The notes below the pieces were generated by a model that was not told the origin of the DNA, made no database searches, and was given only the letters and a program-made list of their open reading frames with translations. A stretch of 6,853 bases of DNA, taken from positions 1 through 6,853 of the forward strand of contig CAKZZM010000158.1 in NCBI GenBank assembly GCA_937885465.1, written 5' to 3'. Position 1 is the stretch's first letter; every line of letters begins with the position of its first letter. Positions 1 through 5,283 of the stretch are shown in pieces. The DNA comes from an uncultured Bacteroidales bacterium (lineage in GTDB: Bacteria > Bacteroidota > Bacteroidia > Bacteroidales > Paludibacteraceae). The position numbers and the translations under genes were made by a program.

Positions 1-54
1 TTTTTGGCTGAATTTTGGCTGATTTTATAAAATCAGCCAAAATTCAGCCAAAAA
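1..54. repeat. 54-bp perfect palindrome built from GGCTGA units
   Basis: Positions 1-27 are the exact reverse complement of 28-54. Each arm carries two copies of the word GGCTGA separated by T/A runs. A third copy (TCAGCC) follows at about 55-60, then an A-run and a T-run. The palindrome may extend beyond the window start. It could form a cruciform or a bidirectional terminator-like hairpin, or be a recombination or protein-binding site. Function is not determinable from sequence alone. Confidence 0.9.
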
Positions 55-70
55 TCAGCCAAAAAAAATT

Positions 71-100
71 TTTGGAGCGGTTAAAAATGATGTTAGTTTG
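71..100 (+). promoter_or_regulatory. weak Bacteroides-type promoter candidate for the integrase fragment
   Basis: TTTG at 71-74 and TTAGTTTG at 93-100 resemble the Bacteroidota sigma-ABfr boxes (TTTG and TAnnTTTG). The -7 box has one mismatch and the gap is 18 bp, shorter than the usual 19-21. It lies about 38 bp before the ATG at 138, on the correct strand. A purine-rich stretch (GGGAGAAA) sits just before that ATG. Support is weak. Confidence 0.3.
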
Positions 101-137
101 ACTCCCTATTTCGGCAAGAAAAATGGGAGAAAAAAAA

Positions 138-248
138 ATGTCTGTAAACCAAAATTTTTCAAGCCTGCGGAAGTTCCTTCCGGCTGTACTAAAACAAAAT
201 TCTAATGGATGGCATATAGAATACTATGATACTGATTGCCGTGAATAA
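138..248 (+). pseudogene. N-terminal fragment of a tyrosine recombinase/integrase (probable)
   Basis: This is a 36-codon reading frame from ATG 138 (an in-frame ATG at 123 would add five residues) to TAA at 246-248. The residues SLRKFLPAVLK followed by GWHIEYY resemble the extreme N-terminus of Bacteroidales phage or conjugative-element tyrosine integrases, just before their SAM-like core-binding domain. Everything after residue 31 is missing, including the catalytic R...HxxR...Y domain, so the piece cannot recombine DNA. The last codons overlap the 3' end of the convergent beta-rich ORF on the other strand, which places a recombination breakpoint at roughly 210-245. The identification is by eye from a short stretch. 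The alternative is a chance ORF. Confidence 0.45.
163..184 (-). terminator. possible weak terminator hairpin
   Basis: CGGAAG (168-173) and CTTCCG (177-182) pair around a TTC loop, with a second GCC/GGC pairing outside. On the minus strand the hairpin lies about 20 bp after the stop of the beta-rich ORF and is followed by an A/T-rich run (TTGAAAAATTTT) with no clean U-tract. It also lies inside the integrase fragment, so the match may be coincidental. Confidence 0.25.
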
Positions 249-561
249 AGAACTTGGCTCTTGGGTTGGGAATACTGTCGGCAAGGAACTTAATGGTATA
301 TTTGCGTGTCGGGTCGATAGCAGGGAAATACTTGTGAGTATTGACCTCATCTGTGCCGTTACCGATACGCAAGGTAAATTCTTCGTTCTGATAGACCGTC
401 CAATCAAGGTCGATTTCCACGCTGTCCCTAACAGGGAACGGCCATCGTGCGAAATCGGTTTCATCGCCATCGGTGTAATTGTAACGCCCATTGGCATAGG
501 TTGCCCAAAAGCCTACATAATAAGGTGTTCTATGTTCGCTCCGCTCACTCGCGCGCCGCAT
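202..561 (-). CDS. beta-rich hypothetical protein, probable gene fragment
   Basis: The 119-residue frame starts at ATG 561, with GGAG a few bases upstream, inside the 3' part of the preceding 72-codon gene (49-bp overlap, different frame). The first dozen residues (RRASERSEHR) are encoded by the G/C-rich hairpin element and look non-native. From about residue 14 (YYVGFWATY onward) the composition is that of a real soluble beta-sheet protein, rich in aromatic, Asp and Thr residues with alternating hydrophobics. There is no signal peptide or membrane helix. The last residues (YHSILYAIH) are read antisense through the integrase fragment, so the C-terminus is probably foreign. I do not recognise the family. 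It is likely an internal piece of a phage structural or secreted protein brought here by rearrangement. Expression is uncertain. Confidence 0.4.
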   Translation of the reverse strand: MRRASERSEHRTPYYVGFWATYANGRYNYTDGDETDFARWPFPVRDSVEIDLDWTVYQNEEFTLRIGNGTDEVNTHKYFPAIDPTRKYTIKFLADSIPNPRAKFFIHGNQYHSILYAIH

Positions 562-731
562 TTACTCCGAGAAACACTCACAGGGTGTTTCTCGGTGCGG
601 CTTAATCGCTTCTGGTTGCAGATTTGCGAGGTGTACTGCGTCTGTTTCATCTTCTTGTAGATGATGTCGGAGTGTTTGCAAATCTTACCGCGAAAAGCCT
701 TGAATGGGGCTTCGAGTTTAATCTTGCTCAT
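513..731 (-). CDS. truncated small phage-type protein (MSKIKL family)
   Basis: This 72-residue frame starts at ATG 731, preceded by an A/T-rich leader. Its first 40 residues (MSKIKLEAPFKAFRGKICKH onward to about TSQICNQ) are basic. They resemble the N-terminus of small uncharacterised proteins seen in Bacteroidales prophages, usually somewhat longer. After about residue 42 the frame runs through a strong hairpin and then into a short Ser/Arg-rich tail ending at HLIM, which looks like read-through of unrelated DNA. I infer a 3' truncation by the hairpin-bearing segment. There is no signal peptide or membrane segment. Function is unknown. The family resemblance is from memory and unverified. 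Confidence 0.45.
   Translation of the reverse strand: MSKIKLEAPFKAFRGKICKHSDIIYKKMKQTQYTSQICNQKRLSRTEKHPVSVSRSKCGARVSGANIEHLIM
555..601. repeat. strong stem-loop inside the truncated gene
   Basis: CCGAGAAACAC (567-577) pairs perfectly with GTGTTTCTCGG (585-595) around a 7-nt loop. Outside it, GCCGCA (555-560) pairs with TGCGGC (596-601), leaving a 6-nt bulge (TTTACT) on one side. This gives 17 paired bases in total. There is no T-run on either side, so it is not a normal intrinsic terminator. It sits exactly where the two minus-strand frames change over. Confidence 0.85.
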
Positions 732-733
732 AA

Positions 734-762
734 TTGTTAAAGTTTTAGGTTGTTAAAGTTTT
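734..762. repeat. 13-bp direct repeat in the leader
   Basis: TTGTTAAAGTTTT occurs at 734-746 and again at 750-762 (16-bp period), just before the ATG at 731 on the minus strand. The A-rich complement (AAAACTTTAACAA) forms the ribosome-binding region, in place of a purine Shine-Dalgarno sequence. Confidence 0.8.
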
Positions 763-875
763 TGGGTTATTATGCGCATAGTCTTTCGGAGTTATCCCTT
801 TTTGAGCCGCTGAAACTGAGGGTAAAACGATAGACGCTCCGTTGGCTCATTATCCTATCTCACCGAAAAACGATG

Positions 876-883
876 CAAAATTA
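876..883 (-). promoter_or_regulatory. Bacteroides-type -7 box candidate
   Basis: On the minus strand this reads TAATTTTG, an exact match to TAnnTTTG. No TTTG is visible at the expected -33 distance, so an activator or an unusual upstream region would be needed. A phased 10-bp tandem repeat lies just upstream (914-973). The implied 5' leader before ATG 731 would be about 135-140 nt. Confidence 0.35.
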
Positions 884-913
884 CTGCATTGCGGAATGGC
901 GGTGAGACTTTTC

Positions 914-973
914 TACAGTTTAGTGCAGTTTAATGCAGGATAAAGTGGGATAATGCAGTTTTGTGCAGGTTGT
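914..973. repeat. six tandem 10-bp units (TGCAGTTTAA-like)
   Basis: The consecutive 10-mers are TACAGTTTAG (914), TGCAGTTTAA (924), TGCAGGATAA (934), AGTGGGATAA (944), TGCAGTTTTG (954) and TGCAGGTTGT (964). The period matches one turn of B-DNA, so identical faces would be presented to a protein. The block lies between the BspA-gene terminator and the TAATTTTG box of the leftward gene. Confidence 0.75.
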
Positions 974-993
974 GAGGGTTGGGATTGGGGCAT

Positions 994-1020
994 AAAAAAG
1001 CGACACTTTGCGGGTGTCGC
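994..1020 (-). terminator. intrinsic terminator of the BspA-like gene
   Basis: On the minus strand a GCGACAC / GTGTCGC stem (1014-1020 with 1000-1006, 7-nt loop) is followed directly by six T (994-999). It lies about 45 bp after the stop of the LRR gene, in the right orientation. Confidence 0.9.
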
Positions 1021-1066
1021 TTGGAAAAGATGCTTGGAGGATTAACGCCCAAAACGGTATAAGATG

Positions 1067-3043
1067 CTATTTGACCTCTTGACCGGTTACTGTGTAGGTT
1101 TGGTTGTTACGGATGATGTAGATTTTACCATCAATAACTACTTTTTGGGGAGTTATGGCATTGATATGTACATCTTCTATTCCTGATACACCTTCAGCAA
1201 ATTCAGCAGTTAAATAAGTATGGTCGGTTAACTGTATCGTACGAGGATTATCTTTATTACCATCGCTCCATTGTGCAAAGTGGTAGCCATCTCGGGGATG
1301 GGCTTCTACTATCAATGTTGCATCGTTAGCGCAATTTGGTTTTTGTTGAATATCAACATAACCCAAATTGTAATAATCATCTACAATAAAATCTCTATTT
1401 ACGGAGAATTCATAATAGTATGGGATGTCCCAAATCTCACTAAATTCTTTCCAATGCTCTGCATCACGGTATGCACGAATACACCCACATGGAACTAATA
1501 GTGTTGTACCCCAAAAGTTATAATAATCATCTAATGCAGGGGGTGTTTGACTCTCCATTTTAATCCATTTCAAGCTATCTCCTACAGTAATTGGATGTTT
1601 GACAGATTGAACAGAATATGGTATTTCAATACCACTAAGGTTGTTTATGGCTAATCCTAATGCATCTAATTTCAAATCATAAATATCAGAAGGAATCGTT
1701 AATATACCAGATAACTTTTCATTGTTCACATAGAAATTAGAAGATTTTGACAAAGGATTAGAATAATCGAAACCTCCATATTCATCTCTTGTAAAATCAA
1801 TGTTGAGCCATTGAGATAAATTAGGGATGTACACATCCAAATTGGTGTCCTCTTCATGATTGTAATTAAAATTACCTCTGCCTATATGAGTGAGTGTGCT
1901 TGGAAATTCAATTTTCTTAAGGTTTCCACATTCTCTAAATACATACTCGCCAATATTGCTGACACCTTCAGGAATAATAATATCTTCTAATGATTCACAG
2001 CCACTTAAAAACATATCCGGTATCTCTGAAATATTACTACATTCGAAAGTTATTGTTTTTAGATCTTTACAATCCGAAAATACCCCTTTTCCTAAAGAAA
2101 CTACTGACGCAGGAATATTGATATTCTCAATATCCGTATGAATGAAAGCGTAATCAGGTAGCCAATTTATACCATCCAATAAAGTGATAGTGAGCTTTTT
2201 CGTTTTTGTTTCAATATCGCTTACTCCAAGAAACATATATTGACCTGCACTTGCGATTGTCGCATTTTCCAAAGGTGTGTATGCAAAGGCGCAGTAATCA
2301 ATGCCACAATTTGGATTTGTAATAGAGATATTCTTTAGCTTAGTATAAGAAAAGGCATCTCTTCCAATACTCCATACACTTGATGGAATTTCAACATAAG
2401 TAAGTCCTGAATTATAGAAAGCTCTTTCTCCTATGTAGCGGAGGTTTTCAGTGGGGAATTGAATAGAAGTTAAATTCTCACAATTATAGAAAGCAGCTTT
2501 GTCTATGTTGTACACGTTTTGAGGAATTATTACATTTTGTAAGTTTCTACACGACTCAAAAGCGCCTTCTCCTATATAAGTTAGAGACGACGGTAATACT
2601 ATCGATGAAATTCCTAACCCGCAAAAGGCATTCTTCTCTATAGAACTAACTCCTTCTGGAATGTTAATATATTCCATATAATATTGCCACCCAAAGGCAC
2701 CTTCTCCTATGTAAGTAACACTATTCGGAATAACCACGGAATGTAAAGATCCCCCTCTAACATTTGAAGAACTAAAAGCCCCTGCAGAAATTGATGTTAC
2801 TGTATAAGTTGTAGAATTTTTGGTAACGGTAGATGGGATAATTATATCTACAACCCAAACGGTGGAATTACCATCTGTCAACTGGTAAGCACCGGGAAAA
2901 TCCTGAATATTAGTACACCCGACTACAGATGCCGTTAAACCACTGAACTTGTAATACAAATTGTCAATAACTGCATCATAATCGACTGCAAAAATTGGCA
3001 GGCTCGCTATCGTGAGCCACACCACAAATAGTAATTTTTTCAT
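1067..3043 (-). CDS. secreted BspA-like leucine-rich repeat surface protein
   Basis: The protein has 658 residues from ATG 3043; a TTG two codons upstream is also in frame but less likely. Residues 1-19 are a signal peptide (MKKLLFVVWL core, ending IFA). Residues about 83-393 hold roughly a dozen LRR_5 (BspA-type) repeats of the form IP.SV..IG..AF, with irregular ones in the middle. Residues about 500-540 carry the usual BspA closing segment (TPP then LLVPCGCIRAY and a Trp-containing helix). Residues about 545-617 resemble an InlB-like B-repeat (GYHFAQWSDG). The C-terminus (DGKIYII, TYTVTGQEV) matches a tail common on exported Bacteroidales proteins. Family members act in adhesion to host proteins or other bacteria; that role here is inferred. 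The gene is more AT-rich than the lysis genes and begins 15 bp after the upstream gene, so it is probably cotranscribed with it. Confidence 0.9.
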   Translation of the reverse strand: MKKLLFVVWLTIASLPIFAVDYDAVIDNLYYKFSGLTASVVGCTNIQDFPGAYQLTDGNSTVWVVDIIIPSTVTKNSTTYTVTSISAGAFSSSNVRGGSLHSVVIPNSVTYIGEGAFGWQYYMEYINIPEGVSSIEKNAFCGLGISSIVLPSSLTYIGEGAFESCRNLQNVIIPQNVYNIDKAAFYNCENLTSIQFPTENLRYIGERAFYNSGLTYVEIPSSVWSIGRDAFSYTKLKNISITNPNCGIDYCAFAYTPLENATIASAGQYMFLGVSDIETKTKKLTITLLDGINWLPDYAFIHTDIENINIPASVVSLGKGVFSDCKDLKTITFECSNISEIPDMFLSGCESLEDIIIPEGVSNIGEYVFRECGNLKKIEFPSTLTHIGRGNFNYNHEEDTNLDVYIPNLSQWLNIDFTRDEYGGFDYSNPLSKSSNFYVNNEKLSGILTIPSDIYDLKLDALGLAINNLSGIEIPYSVQSVKHPITVGDSLKWIKMESQTPPALDDYYNFWGTTLLVPCGCIRAYRDAEHWKEFSEIWDIPYYYEFSVNRDFIVDDYYNLGYVDIQQKPNCANDATLIVEAHPRDGYHFAQWSDGNKDNPRTIQLTDHTYLTAEFAEGVSGIEDVHINAITPQKVVIDGKIYIIRNNQTYTVTGQEVK

Positions 3044-3058
3044 ACACAATATTTTTAA

Positions 3059-3391
3059 TTAAATTATTATCCATTGTTCTATGTGTTCGTTATCGCCAAA
3101 TACATCTCGCTGTGCTTTTGACTTACCTATACTTTTAATGGAAAGTCGTCCCGATTTTGACAACCTGCTTAATAATTTGCCAAAGTTTGTGTGAACTTCC
3201 TTAAAAGCTTTTCGCCGTGCGGGATATGAGGCTAATGTGAGCCATTGGATATATTCCGCTTCGTTATGTTTGCGGAACATTTCAATAAATTGGTATGTGC
3301 TGAATGTCTTATTTTTGACTTTCAACTCATTTAAGACTGCATCTGCTCTTAAAGCAAACTCGTCTTCACTGATTATAAAAAGTGTACTCAT
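3059..3391 (-). CDS. uncharacterised 110-residue protein
   Basis: The ATG is at 3391, with an A/T-rich leader and no clear Shine-Dalgarno sequence. The protein is soluble and mostly helical by eye. It has an acidic start (ISEDEFALRADAVLNEL), a central helix rich in aromatic and charged residues (TYQFIEMFRKHNEAEYIQWL), a basic Lys/Arg/Ser stretch at about 75-95 and a C-terminal FGDNEHIEQW motif. Small Bacteroidota proteins with similar ends exist but have no assigned function. It lies 15 bp upstream of the BspA-like gene, so the two probably share a transcript. No TAnnTTTG box is visible in front. Upstream is a region dense in inverted repeats that may be its leader. A nucleic-acid-binding role is possible from the basic stretch but is only a guess. 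Confidence 0.65.
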   Translation of the reverse strand: MSTLFIISEDEFALRADAVLNELKVKNKTFSTYQFIEMFRKHNEAEYIQWLTLASYPARRKAFKEVHTNFGKLLSRLSKSGRLSIKSIGKSKAQRDVFGDNEHIEQWIII

Positions 3392-3435
3392 AATTTTTAT
3401 AATATTGTTAGATAGACGGATATAGTATGAAAAGA

Positions 3436-3605
3436 GCGTAGATTATTCGTATATAAGAATTGCTTACATTCTTTCAAGGCTCTGGTAAACCTATGCTACA
3501 TATAAGCACGAATAATCCACGCTTCAAAGCGTGAACTTTACGCTTGCTTATTCTCGTAGCGAAATTTACCAGATTTCTGAAAGAGAGAATAAGAGCTAAA
3601 GCTCT
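3436..3605. other. dense inverted-repeat region, candidate structured RNA
   Basis: This region is non-coding, with interlocking complementary segments. 3436-3450 pairs with 3508-3522 (15 bp, one mismatch). CTGGTAAA (3482-3489) pairs with TTTACCAG (3565-3572), and TCTTTCA (3470-3476) with TGAAAGA (3578-3584). CTTATTCTC (3547-3555) pairs with GAGAATAAG (3585-3593). CACGCTT (3518-3524) pairs with AAGCGTG (3527-3533), and AGAGC/GCTCT pairs at 3592-3605. AGCGTG around 3528 can alternatively pair with ACGCT around 3538. Some pairings exclude each other or would make a pseudoknot, as in switching leader RNAs. The strand is undetermined. A minus-strand transcript would form the leader of the 110-residue gene. 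Confidence 0.55.
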
Positions 3606-3649
3606 GTTATGTCATTGCCCACCGCTGTGGAGCTGTCTGTATAATTATT

Positions 3650-3695
3650 GCCTATGTTTTGCATCATTGCTGATGCGGAGTTTTATGCCATAGGC
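3650..3695 (-). terminator. compound hairpin after the nuclease gene
   Basis: The outer stem is GCCTATG (3650-3656) with CATAGGC (3689-3695). The inner stem is GCATCA/TGATGC (3661-3676), whose minus-strand loop is GCAA, a stable GNRA-type tetraloop. It begins 10 bp after the nuclease stop codon. There is no U-tract, so it is more likely an mRNA 3' end stabiliser or Rho-assisted end than a classic intrinsic terminator. Confidence 0.5.
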
Positions 3696-3704
3696 GGGTG
3701 GTGG

Positions 3705-4766
3705 TTAGTTGTTTGGTTTGTTTTCGTTTTTATGTTCTGCTGCAATGGCTATTGAACGATTAAGGCGGTCTATGAACCATTGTTTATCAGGTAATTCGGT
3801 CAGATATTGGGCAACGTGGATATTATCCTCGTCCAACATCATCAGTTCTACATGTTCACTATTCCCCTCGCTACAAAGAAGCAATCCGATTGGCGACTGC
3901 TCATTTGGACGTTGCTCATAGCGTTGCAGGTATTTGAGATAGAGTTCCATCTGCCCTTTGTATTCGGGTTTGAACTTGCCCAATTTTAAGTCAATAGCTA
4001 CCAACCTATTGAGCGTACGATGATAGAAAAGCAAGTCAATGTAGTAATCTATGCCATCTACAGAAATGCGCTTTTGTCTTTCCATAAACGCAAACCCTTG
4101 CCCTAATTCGAGGATAAAACGCTCCATCTGTTGCAGGATAGCATTTTCCAAGTCTTTCTCGGAGTAGTAGCCGCTCAGTCCCAAACAATCTAACACGTAT
4201 GAACTGCGTAGTACCATATCCGGGGTTAACTCACCTGGTTCCAAATCTTCCATTTGCGCTATCTGCTTGTCTTCTGGCTTGGCAGCAATAAGCGAGCGTT
4301 CATACAGCATAGCATCTTCGTACTTGCGTAACTGACGCGAACTCCAACGTTGCCTGATAGACATCTGCTGATAGAAAAGGCGTTTGGGTTCTTGTTCTAT
4401 GGTTATGAGTTCAACAAGTTGGCTCCAAGTCAATTGTTGCGACAGTGTCGCCATAATCTGCTCGTCAGGGTAGAGACGTGCAACTTTTAGCATACGGAAA
4501 ATGGCGGATACGGTAAAGCCCTTACCATAACGCTCTGTCAATTGTTGCGACAGTGTCGCCACAATCTTTTTGCCATATTCTGCTTTATCTTCGTAATTGA
4601 TTTGTTGCAACACGAATTTCCCCACATGCCAATGCATCATCGTTATCTCTTGATTGACATAAACAGCAATGCTTTGGCGGGAATGCTCAATAATCTCAAC
4701 TACTCCTTGCAGGATTGCTTGGAAAGTAGGATCTGCTATAATCTCGTTTTCCTTGCGAACTAACAT
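3705..4766 (-). CDS. YhcG/DUF1016 family PDDEXK nuclease-domain protein
   Basis: The protein has 353 residues from ATG 4766. Starts further upstream (to 4865) are rejected because they lie before the promoter. An AGAAGA purine run precedes the ATG. The N-terminal half (about 10-170) is the helical DUF1016_N domain, with the family's internal ATLSQQLT repeat at 70-77 and 106-113. The C-terminal half is a PDDEXK nuclease fold: YYIDLLFYH (Asp244), then AIDLKLGKF with Asp259-x-Lys261 where many relatives have Glu-x-Lys, then YKGQMELYL (Gln272). Length and order are normal for an intact member. Relatives are often found near restriction-modification genes and on mobile elements. Nuclease activity is predicted, and a role in phage defence or element competition is inference. 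It is transcribed on its own from a strong-looking promoter. Confidence 0.88.
   Translation of the reverse strand: MLVRKENEIIADPTFQAILQGVVEIIEHSRQSIAVYVNQEITMMHWHVGKFVLQQINYEDKAEYGKKIVATLSQQLTERYGKGFTVSAIFRMLKVARLYPDEQIMATLSQQLTWSQLVELITIEQEPKRLFYQQMSIRQRWSSRQLRKYEDAMLYERSLIAAKPEDKQIAQMEDLEPGELTPDMVLRSSYVLDCLGLSGYYSEKDLENAILQQMERFILELGQGFAFMERQKRISVDGIDYYIDLLFYHRTLNRLVAIDLKLGKFKPEYKGQMELYLKYLQRYEQRPNEQSPIGLLLCSEGNSEHVELMMLDEDNIHVAQYLTELPDKQWFIDRLNRSIAIAAEHKNENKPNN
4429..4561. repeat. 25-bp direct repeat within the nuclease gene
   Basis: An identical 25-bp sequence occurs at 4429-4453 and 4537-4561, 108 bp (36 codons) apart and in frame. It encodes the ATLSQQLT motif twice. The protein-level repeat is a normal DUF1016 trait. 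The exact nucleotide identity suggests recent conversion and could allow an in-frame 36-codon deletion. Confidence 0.85.
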
Positions 4767-4783
4767 TCTTCTGAAATTTGGCG

Positions 4784-4815
4784 CAAAGATACACTTTTTT
4801 TTGCAGATATGCAAA
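4784..4815 (-). promoter_or_regulatory. sigma-ABfr-type promoter of the nuclease gene
   Basis: On the minus strand TTTG (4812-4815), a 20-bp gap and TATCTTTG (4784-4791) exactly match the Bacteroidota -33/-7 consensus. The predicted transcript starts around 4775-4780, about 10 nt before ATG 4766, giving a very short leader and fixing the start choice. Confidence 0.85.
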
Positions 4816-4881
4816 TTTATTTGCTGTTTTAGAGTAAATTGGGGGTGAGAAAATGATTTTTGCAAGGGAATGTGGCGAAAA

Positions 4882-4898
4882 GTCGGATAGTATCCGAC
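4882..4898. promoter_or_regulatory. 8-bp dyad, possible operator
   Basis: GTCGGATA and TATCCGAC flank a single central base: a perfect dyad in the gap between the lysis-unit terminator and the nuclease promoter, about 67 bp upstream of the -33 box. The near-absent loop suits a dimeric regulator better than an RNA hairpin. No regulator gene is visible beside it. Confidence 0.4.
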
Positions 4899-4945
4899 CT
4901 AATGGACACTGCAAGCCGGATTTAATTCGGCACAAAAGAAGACAG

Positions 4946-4969
4946 AAAAAGCCTGCATTGGATGCAGGC
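4946..4969 (-). terminator. intrinsic terminator of the lysis/small-gene unit
   Basis: On the minus strand GCCTGCAT pairs with ATGCAGGC around a 3-nt loop (4951-4969) and is followed by five T (4946-4950). It lies about 75 bp after the last small gene and separates the phage unit from the independently promoted nuclease gene. Confidence 0.92.
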
Positions 4970-5006
4970 ACAAGGGACAAAGGGGGCGGCACATAGCAAA
5001 AGAATC

Positions 5007-5023
5007 GGCACATAACATGCGCC
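5007..5023 (-). repeat. small-gene 3' hairpin, copy 2
   Basis: On the minus strand GGCGCAT-GTT-ATGTGCC forms a 7-bp stem with one G-U pair, preceded by an ATCCGTCCATATA-like run. It shares loop, stem length and upstream sequence with copy 1 at 5267-5283. It lies about 20 bp after the 63-residue gene. Confidence 0.7.
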
Positions 5024-5045
5024 GCGATATATGGACGGATGCCTA

Positions 5046-5237
5046 TTAAGGTGGGTCGAGGCAGAGGTGGCGGATGAGGAAATCGGCTTGGGCAGGGGTG
5101 AGGTACTTTTGGTACTTGGAGTACGGTTGTGGCATCTGCGGCTCGGCAAGCCTAAGGTAACGGCGGAAAGTGCCACGGGGTATGCCGTAGCGGAGGCGGA
5201 AATCTTCTTTGGCAATGAAAGTGTTGGTTGTTTGCAT
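5046..5237 (-). CDS. 63-residue putative helix-turn-helix small protein
   Basis: The ATG is at 5237, 45 bp after the previous small gene and in the same unit. Residues about 10-30 (KEDFRLRYG, IPRG, TFRRYLRLA) read as a helix-turn-helix with a basic second helix. They are followed by a Tyr/Lys linker and a C-terminal helix starting LTPAQADFLI. This layout is reminiscent of the small DUF4248-like proteins common in Bacteroidales mobile elements, but the resemblance is by eye and weak. A DNA-binding accessory or regulatory role is the best guess. There is no signal peptide or membrane helix. The G/C-rich codon choice matches the neighbouring 56-residue gene and differs from the AT-rich cargo genes. 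Confidence 0.6.
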   Translation of the reverse strand: MQTTNTFIAKEDFRLRYGIPRGTFRRYLRLAEPQMPQPYSKYQKYLTPAQADFLIRHLCLDPP

Positions 5238-5266
5238 AGGCGTTTGATTTTATGAACGGTAACGGC

Positions 5267-5283
5267 GGCGAATAACATTCGCC
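5267..5283 (-). repeat. small-gene 3' hairpin, copy 1
   Basis: On the minus strand GGCGAAT-GTT-ATTCGCC is a perfect 7-bp stem with a GTT loop. It starts at the final base of the 56-residue gene's TAG and is preceded by ATCCGTTCATATA. Compared with copy 2, stem pairs four and five differ on both arms, so pairing is kept. Confidence 0.75.

Noticed and set aside
226..660. 144-codon plus-strand ORF at the left end
   Set aside because: It is antisense to the beta-rich frame and the truncated gene, with no ribosome site and no recognisable domain. It runs through the hairpin.
3430..3700. Retron msr/msd or type III toxin-antitoxin RNA
   Set aside because: No reverse transcriptase is present, there are no tandem antitoxin RNA repeats, and the neighbouring 110-residue protein does not resemble a ToxN-type nuclease.
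4767..4865. 33-codon N-terminal extension of the nuclease ORF
   Set aside because: It lies upstream of, and across, the predicted promoter and transcription start. The family's N-terminus begins near ATG 4766.
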